Below, in pieces: positions 45,081-51,402 of a DNA stretch of 51,402 bases. Numbering within the stretch: the stretch's first letter is position 1; every line of letters begins with the position of its first letter. The translations under genes and the position numbers were made by a program. The notes under the pieces are model-generated. The model was not told where the DNA came from and did no database searches. It saw only the letters and a list, made by a program, of their open reading frames with translations. This DNA comes from an uncultured Acidaminococcus sp. (GTDB lineage Bacteria; Bacillota; Negativicutes; Acidaminococcales; Acidaminococcaceae), in contig OMYF01000013.1 of assembly GCA_900315205.1 (NCBI GenBank), positions 1 to 51,402 of the forward strand. The letters run 5' to 3'.

Positions 45081-46075
45081 CGTGCGACACTCCTTTCGTT
45101 ATCAGAGCTGTACATTTCCGTAGTAGCCTCGCTGGGATCCGGCCAATCGGAGTCCTCAGCAAACTTCAGGGCCGCTTCAACTTCTGCCTTGGCAGCATCT
45201 TCGATCGCCTTGATTTCCTCTTCGGTGGCAGTGCCATCTTTCAGGAGTCTGGCTCTCATGTTCACGATGCAATCCTTCTTGTGAGCTTCTTCCATATAGG
45301 AAGCCGGACGGTAAGTGGCAGGGTCGCCGCAATAGTGTCCTTGATGACGGTAGGTTTCGAATTCCAGGAGGTATGGGCCCTTGCCGCTTCTTGCGTAATC
45401 CAGAGCCTTCTTCACAGCTTCATATACGATGGTAGGATCGTTGCCGTCGAAGGTTTCGCCCGGGATATCGTAAGCCTTGGCACGGACGGACAGGTACTTC
45501 GTGTTCGTCACACGATGGATTTCAGTGGATACAGCATAACGGTTGCTTTCGATTACATATACAACCGGAAGTTTCCAGGCAGCAGCCATATTCAGGGATT
45601 CATGGAACACGCCCTGGTTGGAAGCGCCATCACCGAAGAAGCAGACCGTAACATGATTGTCTTTCCAGATCTTGGAAGCCAGAGCAGAACCGGTGGCGAT
45701 AGGAATACCGCCGCCAACGATGCCGTTGGCACCCAGGTGACCCAGTCCGGCCACATCAGCGATGTGCATGGAACCGCCCTTGCCTTTGCAGTAACCGGTC
45801 TTCTTGCCCATCAGTTCGGCAAACATCTTGTTCATGTCGCCGCCCTTGGCGATGCAATGGCCATGGCCTCTGTGAGTCGTCGTCATATAGTCGCCTTTTT
45901 CCATGGCGGTGCAGGCGCCACTGGCAACTGCTTCCTGACCGATGCTCAGATGGATGTTGCCGGCGAGCATGCCCTTCATGAAGCAGTCGGCAGCAGTCTC
46001 TTCAAAGTCTCTGATGCGCACCATTGTGCGGTACAGACCAAGAAGCATCTCTTTCGTGAATTTCGTTTCAGCCAC
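45077..46075 (-). CDS. acoA: Dehydrogenase complex E1 alpha subunit (acetoin/2-oxoacid type)
   Basis: 332 residues. Thiamine diphosphate motif GDGASNQGVFHESLN (GDG...N type) and HRGHGHCIAKGGD, YCKGKGGSMHIAD loops. These read closer to AcoA than to pyruvate E1 alpha, but the substrate is not proven. Start is GTG with GGGAGGG 9 nt upstream. It heads acoA-acoB-acoC and lies behind the TRAP genes. Confidence 0.9.
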   Translation of the reverse strand: MAETKFTKEMLLGLYRTMVRIRDFEETAADCFMKGMLAGNIHLSIGQEAVASGACTAMEKGDYMTTTHRGHGHCIAKGGDMNKMFAELMGKKTGYCKGKGGSMHIADVAGLGHLGANGIVGGGIPIATGSALASKIWKDNHVTVCFFGDGASNQGVFHESLNMAAAWKLPVVYVIESNRYAVSTEIHRVTNTKYLSVRAKAYDIPGETFDGNDPTIVYEAVKKALDYARSGKGPYLLEFETYRHQGHYCGDPATYRPASYMEEAHKKDCIVNMRARLLKDGTATEEEIKAIEDAAKAEVEAALKFAEDSDWPDPSEATTEMYSSDNERSVAR

Positions 46076-46156
46076 TTAAATCACCCTCCCAGGAACTTAA
46101 ATAAACTATTGAAAACATATACTCTTCCTTAACTGCGCCTGCCCGGCTCATCAGGA

Positions 46157-46180
46157 GCCTCCCTTCAGCTGAAGGGAGGC
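46157..46180. other. 24-bp perfect palindrome between dctM and acoA
   Basis: GCCTCCCTTCAG and its complement form a perfect 24-bp palindrome just past the dctM stop. No T-run on either side, so it may be an RNA stabiliser or weak terminator. The rest of the gap (46076-46156) holds an unclear promoter. Confidence 0.6.
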
Positions 46181-46189
46181 TGCAGCATG

Positions 46190-47467
46190 TTATTTCATGA
46201 AGCTCGGCAGGAACAGGGAAAGCTGAGGAACATATGTTACAATCAGCAGTGCAACGATACCGGCGATGATGAACGGAGTGATCTTCTTGCAGATTTCCGT
46301 CACGGAGACGCCGCCGACGTTGCAGCCTACGTACAGGTTGACACCGACAGGCGGTGTAATCTGGCCGATAGCCATGTTAACCGTCAGGAACACACCGGCG
46401 TGGATAAGGTCGACACCGATATGCTTCAGGACCGGAATGATGATCGGCAGCAGGATGAAGTATGCGGAGTTTGCATCCAGGAAGCACCCTGCGATCAGGA
46501 AGATAATGTTGATGAGGAGCAGCAGGACAACCTTGCTGTCACTGATGGAGAGCATGGCTTCGGACAGATCCTTTGCCACACTGGAAGTCGTCAGGATCCA
46601 GGCGTATACAGCAGCAGCTGCCACGATGAACATGACCGTTGCGGAGGAAATGGCGGATTCGACGAAAATATCTTTCAGATCCTTGAATTTGATTTCCTTA
46701 TAGACGAACATCCCTACAAAGAGACCATAGACAACGGCTACACCGGCTGCTTCGGTCGGGATGAAGATGCCGCCGTAGATACCGCCGAGGATGATGACCG
46801 GCGTCATGAGGCCCCAGGCAGCGTCCTTGAAAGCCTTGATCCGCTGATTCATCGGCATGGGAGGCTGCAGTTTGATGTTCGGGTTCTTCCTGCTGTCCCA
46901 CTTGGCTGCATAGTAGTATGCGACGCCCACGAGGATACCAGGAATGATACCGGCAGTGAACAGTTTGCCTACGGAAGCATCAGCGATGGATGCATAGACC
47001 ACAAAGGCAATGCTCGGAGGAATGATGATACCGATAGCACCAGCCGCAGCCACGAGGGCGGACGGCATGCTCTTGCCATACCCGACCTGGGTCATGGCCG
47101 GAATCAGGATGGGCCCGATAGCTGCCACGGTGGCAGGACCGGAACCGGAAATGGCTGCGAAGAAGCAGGCCACGATAACCACAACTGCGATCAGGCCGCC
47201 TTTTTTGTGGCCGACGCAGGCATTTGCAAAATCAACAAGCCGTCTGGAAATACCGGCATGTTCCATGATGACGCCGGCCAGGATGAAGAACGGGATGGCC
47301 AGCAATGCAAACTTTGCAGTACCTGAATACATGATGCCAGGAATAATGGAAAGAGGAAAGTCAGCATAGATCAGGCCTGCAGAAGCGGCAAGTCCCAGAG
47401 CCGCGCCGATAGGCACGTTCAGGATTACCAGGATAAAGAATAGACCGAACAAAATACCTGTCATCAT
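46190..47467 (-). CDS. dctM: TRAP transporter large permease (DctM type)
   Basis: 425 residues, about 12 membrane segments. It is the ion-coupled permease of a TRAP carrier, powered by a sodium gradient. Motifs seen include PSIAFVVYASIADAS, GSGPATVAAIGPILIPAMT and ITPPVGVNLYVGC. ATG overlaps the dctQ stop by 4 bp (ATGA). Substrate unknown; the downstream dehydrogenase genes suggest an organic acid. Confidence 0.95.
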   Translation of the reverse strand: MMTGILFGLFFILVILNVPIGAALGLAASAGLIYADFPLSIIPGIMYSGTAKFALLAIPFFILAGVIMEHAGISRRLVDFANACVGHKKGGLIAVVVIVACFFAAISGSGPATVAAIGPILIPAMTQVGYGKSMPSALVAAAGAIGIIIPPSIAFVVYASIADASVGKLFTAGIIPGILVGVAYYYAAKWDSRKNPNIKLQPPMPMNQRIKAFKDAAWGLMTPVIILGGIYGGIFIPTEAAGVAVVYGLFVGMFVYKEIKFKDLKDIFVESAISSATVMFIVAAAAVYAWILTTSSVAKDLSEAMLSISDSKVVLLLLINIIFLIAGCFLDANSAYFILLPIIIPVLKHIGVDLIHAGVFLTVNMAIGQITPPVGVNLYVGCNVGGVSVTEICKKITPFIIAGIVALLIVTYVPQLSLFLPSFMK

Positions 47468-47961
47468 GATTGGCTGCCTCCATTCCCGCCGATGAGTTTT
47501 TTGGCTTCAATGATGGTAGCTTCCAGGATATGAATGCAGACGAAGAAGGCACCAACAGGAATCGAAAGCCCCTGTACATACTGCGGCATCCCCAGCACCG
47601 GCGTGGTGGATCCCATCGTAATCTGGCCTTCGACCATTTCAATTCCATAGACAACCAGGCCGCCCATCAGCGCCAGGCTGCAGAGACCGGAGAAAATGAC
47701 CAGCGCTGCTTTGGCTTTGCCATGGAAATGATCGACGAAATAGCTCATGCCCAGGTGGGCATTCTTTTTGAATCCAAGGGCAATACCGAACATGGTAACC
47801 CAGACAAATACCGTAACCGTCAGTTCTTCCGTAAAAGAGAAGGACATGGAGGCTACCGACCTGAACACGACGTTCAGGAAGTTCATGATGGTCATGTAAG
47901 CCATCATGATCACGACTAAGATCTCCTCGATATGGGAGATGATCTTTAACAGGAACTTCAC
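47464..47961 (-). CDS. dctQ: TRAP transporter small permease (DctQ type)
   Basis: 165 residues with four membrane segments (about 13-33, 45-65, 84-105, 125-150). A FTEELTVTVFVWVTMFG-like central helix is typical. Start is GTG with GGGGTGA upstream. It overlaps dctM by 4 bp. Confidence 0.9.
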   Translation of the reverse strand: MKFLLKIISHIEEILVVIMMAYMTIMNFLNVVFRSVASMSFSFTEELTVTVFVWVTMFGIALGFKKNAHLGMSYFVDHFHGKAKAALVIFSGLCSLALMGGLVVYGIEMVEGQITMGSTTPVLGMPQYVQGLSIPVGAFFVCIHILEATIIEAKKLIGGNGGSQS

Positions 47962-48010
47962 CTTGTCTCACCCCGCTTACACTTTCGTGCAGTTACCAAA
48001 AAATTCGATT

Positions 48011-48064
48011 CCCCGGAGGGACGGCAGCGGCACCTGCGGTGCGCGCCGCCATCCTTTCCCGGGA
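48011..48064. other. GC-rich hairpin between dctP and dctQ
   Basis: CCCCGG and CCGGGA arms with an inner GGCAGCGGCACC / GGTGCGCGCCGCC stem. No T-run. Such stems between the periplasmic-protein and permease genes often favour dctP transcript abundance; that role is inferred. Confidence 0.5.
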
Positions 48065-48075
48065 CTGTTCACGGT

Positions 48076-49110
48076 TTAAAACTTGTAGCCGAATGCTGCG
48101 AACGTGTCAGCACCGAATTTTTCCTTGTATTTCTCGTAAACCGGCTTCATGACTTCCTTCATCGAGTTGATGGATTCAGGAGAAAGTTCGTTGACCTGCA
48201 TGCCGCCATCCTTGAACTGTTTGATGATGGAAGCATCCAGCTTACGGGATTCTTCAACCTGCTTCTTGCAGGCGTTCTTGGCAGCTTCCGTGAAGATCTT
48301 CTTTTCGTCATCGGTGAGCTTCTTCCAGGTCTTGTCGCTGACGCTCAGGATGATCGGGTCATAGCAGTAGTTCCAGATGGTCATGTACTTCTGGACTTCG
48401 TTGATCTTTGCGGAACGGATCGTATCGTACGGGTTTTCCTGACCATCGATAGCGCCCTGCTGCAGAGCGGTGAAGCATTCGCTGAAAGGCATCTGGGTCG
48501 GGTCGCACTGCAGAGCACGGAACACGTCCATCAGGATGGAAATAGCCGGAATTCTGATCTTCATGCCCTTCATGTCTTCCGGTTTGGTGATCGGACGGAC
48601 ATTGTTGGTGATCTGACGGAATCCGTTTTCACCGGCGGCCAGTGCATGGGCACCCTTGGCGGCCATTTCCTTCTGGATGAAGGCAAAGCCCGTGCTGCCA
48701 TCTTTGAAGATGTATTCATCTACGCTCTTGTAGCCGTTCGGGAACAGCCAGGGCATGGAAACGACAGCCAGTTTAGGAACAACGTTGGAGATGATCATCG
48801 TGGAGTGAAGGTCGGCGTCGGTAGCACCATTGAAGAGCATTTCAACGCCCTTTGCCTGGTCACCGGAAGACAGCTGTTCGTTGCCGTAAATGTTGATCTT
48901 ATATTTGCCGTTGGTCTTCTCTTCTACTTCTTTCTTGAATTCCTTGGCGGCAACATGCCAGACGGAGTTTTCACTCGTCGTAACGTTCATCTTCAGGGTA
49001 ACGGGCTTGCTGCTCCCACCGCCGGAAGCATCTTTCTTGCCGCCGCAGCCTGCGACTGCTGCTGCTGCCAGAGCCATGCACACAGCGCTAACCAACATTT
49101 TGTTCTTCAT
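48076..49110 (-). CDS. dctP: TRAP transporter substrate-binding lipoprotein (DctP type)
   Basis: 344 residues. Signal peptide with lipobox AAVAGC (C22) directs acylation. DctP body: WHVAAKEFKKEVEEKTNGKY, EMLFNGATDADLHS, the conserved arginine region GMKIRIPAI that contacts a carboxylate, and FTALQQGAIDGQENPYDTI. It delivers a small carboxylic acid. GGAGGAG precedes the ATG at 49110; an in-frame ATG 18 codons earlier would destroy the signal peptide. Confidence 0.95.
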   Translation of the reverse strand: MKNKMLVSAVCMALAAAAVAGCGGKKDASGGGSSKPVTLKMNVTTSENSVWHVAAKEFKKEVEEKTNGKYKINIYGNEQLSSGDQAKGVEMLFNGATDADLHSTMIISNVVPKLAVVSMPWLFPNGYKSVDEYIFKDGSTGFAFIQKEMAAKGAHALAAGENGFRQITNNVRPITKPEDMKGMKIRIPAISILMDVFRALQCDPTQMPFSECFTALQQGAIDGQENPYDTIRSAKINEVQKYMTIWNYCYDPIILSVSDKTWKKLTDDEKKIFTEAAKNACKKQVEESRKLDASIIKQFKDGGMQVNELSPESINSMKEVMKPVYEKYKEKFGADTFAAFGYKF

Positions 49111-49155
49111 CTCAGAACTCCTCCTTTGATTCTTGCATACCGTACGTATGAATTT

Positions 49156-49188
49156 ATTAGCCATGAATTAAGAATAATCCATGAATAA
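49156..49188. promoter_or_regulatory. Direct repeats downstream of the dctP promoter, operator candidate
   Basis: ATTAGCCATGAATTA (49156-49170) and ATAATCCATGAATAA (49174-49188) share TNATCCATGAATNA-like sequence with an 18-bp period. They lie between the predicted dctP promoter and its ribosome site, next to the gene for a FadR/GntR-type regulator, where an operator is expected. Confidence 0.5.
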
Positions 49189-49192
49189 CCAA

Positions 49193-49221
49193 TTGTTAGT
49201 GAATTCCTGTTACTCTGTCAA
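49193..49221 (-). promoter_or_regulatory. Promoter for dctPQM-acoABC
   Basis: The minus strand reads TTGACA, 17 nt, TAACAA. The -35 lies in the end of the regulator gene. Within it, GTCAATTGAC (49217-49226) is a 10-bp palindrome also present at the gntP start. Confidence 0.65.
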
Positions 49222-49949
49222 TTGACTTCATCCAGCCATTTGTTGAAGTAAGCCATCCAGTAATGCATGTTGTCTGAAAACAGGAATTCCTTAGCTTCTT
49301 TCGCTTTTTTCTCTATGATGAGCTGATACAGTTTTTCATGTTCCTGGACCAGCACCGACAGATCCTTGTCCGATAAATTCGTGATTTCCATCAGATAATG
49401 CCGGAACATCGTGCTGCGTTCCTTCATGATCTGGTAGAAGAGATCATTGCGTGCTCCCTTGATGATGGCCATATGGAATTCATAATCCATACGGTTGAAC
49501 AGTTTCTTGTCGCCTTTCTTCCCGGCCAGGCGGATCCCGTCGATGGCATCCTGGAGTCTGCGCCTGTCCTCGTCATTCGCCCGTCTGACAAAAAAGTCGA
49601 TGCAGCGGAATTCGATGGCCTGCCTGAATTCAAAGAATTCTTTGAATTCATCACTGGAAATCGTGGACCCCTTCACAGCATCACGGGCAGCAGCAGGACT
49701 GGAATCAAGGCTCCCGGCCCGTCTCACAAAAGAGCCGACGCCCTGGACGGTGGTGATGACACCCTTGCCCTGCAGATTCTGCAAAGCCGCCCTGACACTT
49801 GTGCGGCTGGCATTGAATACTGCACAAAGCTCATTCTCGGAAGGCAGTTTCTCGCCCACGAGAAGCTCTTTGTGATTGATCATAGCGAGGAGCCTCTGGA
49901 TGATGTGTTCAGTTAATGAGAGCTTATCGCTCGTCCTGGCAATGTTCAT
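49218..49949 (-). CDS. FadR/GntR-type transcriptional regulator
   Basis: 243 residues. N-terminal winged HTH (KLPSENELCAVFNASRTSVRAALQNLQGKGVI at about 35-66, FadR-like) and a C-terminal all-helical FCD ligand domain (FRQAIEFRCIDFF, RMDYEFHMAIIKGA, QEHEKLYQLI) with His/Asp residues for a metal-bound carboxylate. It probably controls the adjacent dctPQM-aco genes in response to an organic acid. Start is uncertain: ATG 49949 is used, ATG 49958 also possible; ribosome sites are weak. Confidence 0.87.
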   Translation of the reverse strand: MNIARTSDKLSLTEHIIQRLLAMINHKELLVGEKLPSENELCAVFNASRTSVRAALQNLQGKGVITTVQGVGSFVRRAGSLDSSPAAARDAVKGSTISSDEFKEFFEFRQAIEFRCIDFFVRRANDEDRRRLQDAIDGIRLAGKKGDKKLFNRMDYEFHMAIIKGARNDLFYQIMKERSTMFRHYLMEITNLSDKDLSVLVQEHEKLYQLIIEKKAKEAKEFLFSDNMHYWMAYFNKWLDEVN

Positions 49950-50079
49950 AGTTATCATCCCAAAAGCATTTTGCTGCACTCGAGCATCCAGAAACAAGAA
50001 ATTCGGATGTTGTCAAATAATGTTGAAATTTTAGATTCTTTTGAAAAGCAAGCCCCTCATTCAGTTATCAGAACTTGTA

Positions 50080-50440
50080 TTACCTTACAGCCCTAATTAT
50101 CATACAACTCAAAAATATTGCAAGGGCTTTTGGAATTTGTTCTGATTTTGCAGTCAATTTATCTGAAAACATTCTAAATATTGTAACATTCAGTACGTTT
50201 TTTAATAAATTGGCAGTCCAGAAATAACACATGCGCAGACAGATCCCATCACAATTGTCTATGGAATCATCCTGACAGAACGTATTATAACACTTATCAC
50301 ACAAGTTGGCGATAGAAATATAACAACGTGGAAGGTCCATTTTAGTGGGCATAGAGTACAATAAAAATAAAAAATTCAATATTATTTACATATTTCGTAA
50401 CAATTTGGTGTGGAATGAAAACGACCAAGTGGCACTTATT
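50080..50440. other. AT-rich gene-free stretch upstream of the regulator gene
   Basis: No open frame here has a ribosome site or recognisable protein. The stretch is visibly richer in A and T than the rest of the window and includes a TATAAT on the minus strand near 50282-50287 without a good -35. It could be the regulator's upstream region or foreign DNA. Confidence 0.55.
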
Positions 50441-50465
50441 TGACCCAGTAATCCAGCCGTTATGA

Positions 50466-50510
50466 CCGCATGGCAAAAAAATCCTGTATACACCATAAGG
50501 ATCCATGCGG
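50466..50510. other. Bulged hairpin in the intergenic region
   Basis: CCGCATGG pairs with CCATGCGG (outer 8 bp) and ATCCT with AGGAT (inner 5 bp), separated by a 7-base bulge CAAAAAA on one side and a 12-nt loop. On the minus strand the inner hairpin is followed by TTTTTTG, so it can also be read as a short terminator. Confidence 0.55.
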
Positions 50511-50668
50511 AACAGCGCAGTTAAGAAGAATGATAATGAATGGATAAAGAGAAATTTTAAAAAGTGCAGTGTGTATACCAAATGGACGAAAAAAATTTTC
50601 GGCTGCACAGAGGAAAAATTGAAATCTGCTGATAATACCTCCTTGAAGAGTATTGATCAGTCAGGCTC

Positions 50669-50790
50669 GCGCCAGCAGACAGCCGCGGGTGGCGGGCCGC
50701 GGATGGCAGCCATCAGCTCTCAGCAGCCAGCAGGCAGCCGCGGATCGCGGGTGGCGGTTCGCGGGGCGCGAGGTTGCGGGCTGCAGCTTT
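50669..50790. repeat. GC-rich degenerate repeat, copy 2
   Basis: Words CAGCAG, GCGGATCGCGGGTGGCGG and TTCGCGGGGCGCG recur, with the same style as 105-232 and 51238-51391 but a different order. The block lies in otherwise AT-rich sequence. Frames open across it are low-complexity. Confidence 0.7.
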
Positions 50791-50947
50791 AGAGTTGGAA
50801 AGGGTTCTTGAATACTGATTGGCAGAAGAAGTCTTATTTCTTCTTCATCATGGTTCAGCCACTTAATAGTAGAGAAAACCTGATATCCGTTTTCAGTACC
50901 TGTTTCTATTTGATTCCACAAATTCCAGGAAAGGACCTTTTATTTAC

Positions 50948-50978
50948 AAAAAAAATCTCCCGACAAATATGTCGAGAG
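50948..50978 (-). terminator. Intrinsic terminator of the putative structured RNA
   Basis: On the minus strand CTCTCGACA, loop TATT, TGTCGGGAG (one G-U), A, then eight T. No protein gene ends nearby; it closes the unit described at 50990-51093. Confidence 0.85.
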
Positions 50979-50989
50979 TCTTCAAAAAT

Positions 50990-51078
50990 AAAAAAGATAA
51001 CCCCAGGCACATAGGAATGCTCGGCCTTACGGCTTACCCCATTCTGGGACCCAGCGATTATCCTTCACGAGTTATCTT
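50990..51078 (-). ncRNA. Putative orphan structured RNA (sRNA or riboswitch aptamer)
   Basis: A promoter-type -10 with extended TG (51085-51093) is followed at once by a closed RNA: AAAAGATAAC (5') pairs with GTTATCTTTT (3'). Inside are TCCCA/TGGGG, GAATG/CATTC and an apical GCC-GTAA-GGC tetraloop hairpin, plus unpaired purine-rich strands. A second, strong terminator follows. This is the layout of an aptamer plus expression platform or a free-standing sRNA. It does not match the signatures of SRP RNA, 6S RNA, tmRNA, or TPP, FMN or SAM riboswitches that I can recall. Confidence 0.6.
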
Positions 51079-51084
51079 TTTTGT

Positions 51085-51093
51085 ATTGTATCA
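51085..51093 (-). promoter_or_regulatory. Extended -10 element of the structured RNA
   Basis: Minus strand TGATACAAT, with no clear -35. It lies three bases from the base of the hairpin, so transcription would start within the first base-paired nucleotides. Confidence 0.6.
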
Positions 51094-51237
51094 TATCCGT
51101 TTTAAATTATTAATATCAAAATCCACTGTTACAAGCCAGGCAAAAATATCCCATCGCGATCCGCTGTGCCGACAGGGACAATGGAACAACCATCACGAGT
51201 GGGGCTGTTATAAATTGTGAGACGCAAGTCGCGGATT

Positions 51238-51391
51238 GTGGCCAGCCGTTCTCAGCCGTCAGCAGCGGTCTGCGATTTGCGGCCTGCGGCCTGCGATATA
51301 CAGGCTTTGGTGCTGCGGATGGCGGTCAGCCGTCAGCAGCCAGCAGCAATCTGCGATCTGCGATTTGCGGCCATGGTGCAGCGGAAGCAGG
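51238..51391. repeat. GC-rich degenerate repeat, copies 3 and 4
   Basis: GTGGCCAGC, GCGATTTGCGGCCTGCGG, TGCGATATACAGGCTTTGGTGCTG (51238-51315) match copy 1 in order. A second unit (about 51327-51391) repeats CAGCCGTCAGCAGCCAGCAG and TGCGATCTGCGATTTGCGGCC. They run towards the window edge, so the array may continue. Confidence 0.75.
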
Positions 51392-51402
51392 GATCCTCTT
51401 TC

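Noticed and set aside
50342-50608. 88-codon hydrophobic minus-strand frame
   Set aside because: AT-rich sequence gives Phe/Leu-rich translation by chance; no ribosome site or neighbour support.
50661-50921. 86-codon minus-strand frame downstream of the structured RNA
   Set aside because: Begins at TTG with no ribosome site and runs into the GC-rich repeat; at most a gene remnant, not supported as a gene.
50990-51078. SRP (4.5S) RNA or 6S RNA
   Set aside because: The apical GTAA hairpin lacks the conserved CAGG and AGCAG loop bases of SRP RNA, and the length and bubble pattern do not fit 6S RNA.
50669-51391. CRISPR array
   Set aside because: Repeats are degenerate, not evenly spaced, lack unique spacers and no cas genes are present.

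Overview
The window looks like a chromosomal segment of a GC-rich, low-branching Firmicute of the class Negativicutes, most likely an Acidaminococcaceae (Acidaminococcus-like) anaerobe. This is inferred from the Firmicute gene order ylxM-ffh-rpsP-khpA-ylqD-rimM-trmD-rplS-lepB-rbgA-rnhB-yraN-comM, strong GGAGG ribosome binding sites, a SufCBDSU iron-sulfur operon, a TRAP transporter and type IV pilus biogenesis genes. No rRNA, tRNA, CRISPR array or intact prophage was seen. Of 47 supported protein genes, 46 lie on the minus strand; only rpmB is on the plus strand.

Layout from left to right (minus-strand transcription runs right to left). 1-449: gene-free, with a possible insertion-sequence end and one copy of a GC-rich degenerate repeat. 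450-4752: two PLP aminotransferases and a TGS/uridine-kinase-type nucleoside kinase. 5051-8078: a DNA-uptake/type IV pilus group (PilO-like, a fused PilM-PilN protein, prepilin peptidase) downstream of comM. 8141-17266: the conserved translation/secretion block named above. 17266-20168: a small unknown gene and the thiamine salvage genes thiE, thiM, thiD. 20253-26862: transketolase, an EF-G-like GTPase lacking the P-loop lysine, and recG. 27103-30108: rpmB, a zinc-ribbon protein and pnp. 30361-35330: sufU-S-D-B-C behind a near-consensus promoter. 35826-49949: an organic-acid catabolic region. 49950-51402: about 1.45 kb without a convincing protein gene.

The 35.8-50.0 kb region is the most coherent accessory module. 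A FadR/GntR-type regulator precedes a TRAP transporter (dctP-dctQ-dctM), then a thiamine-diphosphate 2-oxoacid or acetoin dehydrogenase complex (E1 alpha, E1 beta, E2, E3), a 3-hydroxyacid dehydrogenase, a PPC/DUF296 protein, a metallo-beta-lactamase-fold protein, a lipoate-protein ligase that could load the two lipoyl domains, and a GntP-type permease. Regulator-adjacent direct repeats and a palindrome shared with the gntP start suggest co-regulation. The substrate cannot be read from sequence. Thiamine salvage and transketolase nearby fit a cell that depends on thiamine diphosphate enzymes.

The most unusual non-coding signals are a promoter-hairpin-terminator unit near 51 kb, which looks like an orphan structured RNA or riboswitch, and a family of GC-rich degenerate repeats at both ends of the window. 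The 1.45 kb right-hand region also holds AT-rich sequence and a bulged hairpin. All family assignments are by recognition of motifs in the translated sequence; no database search was run.
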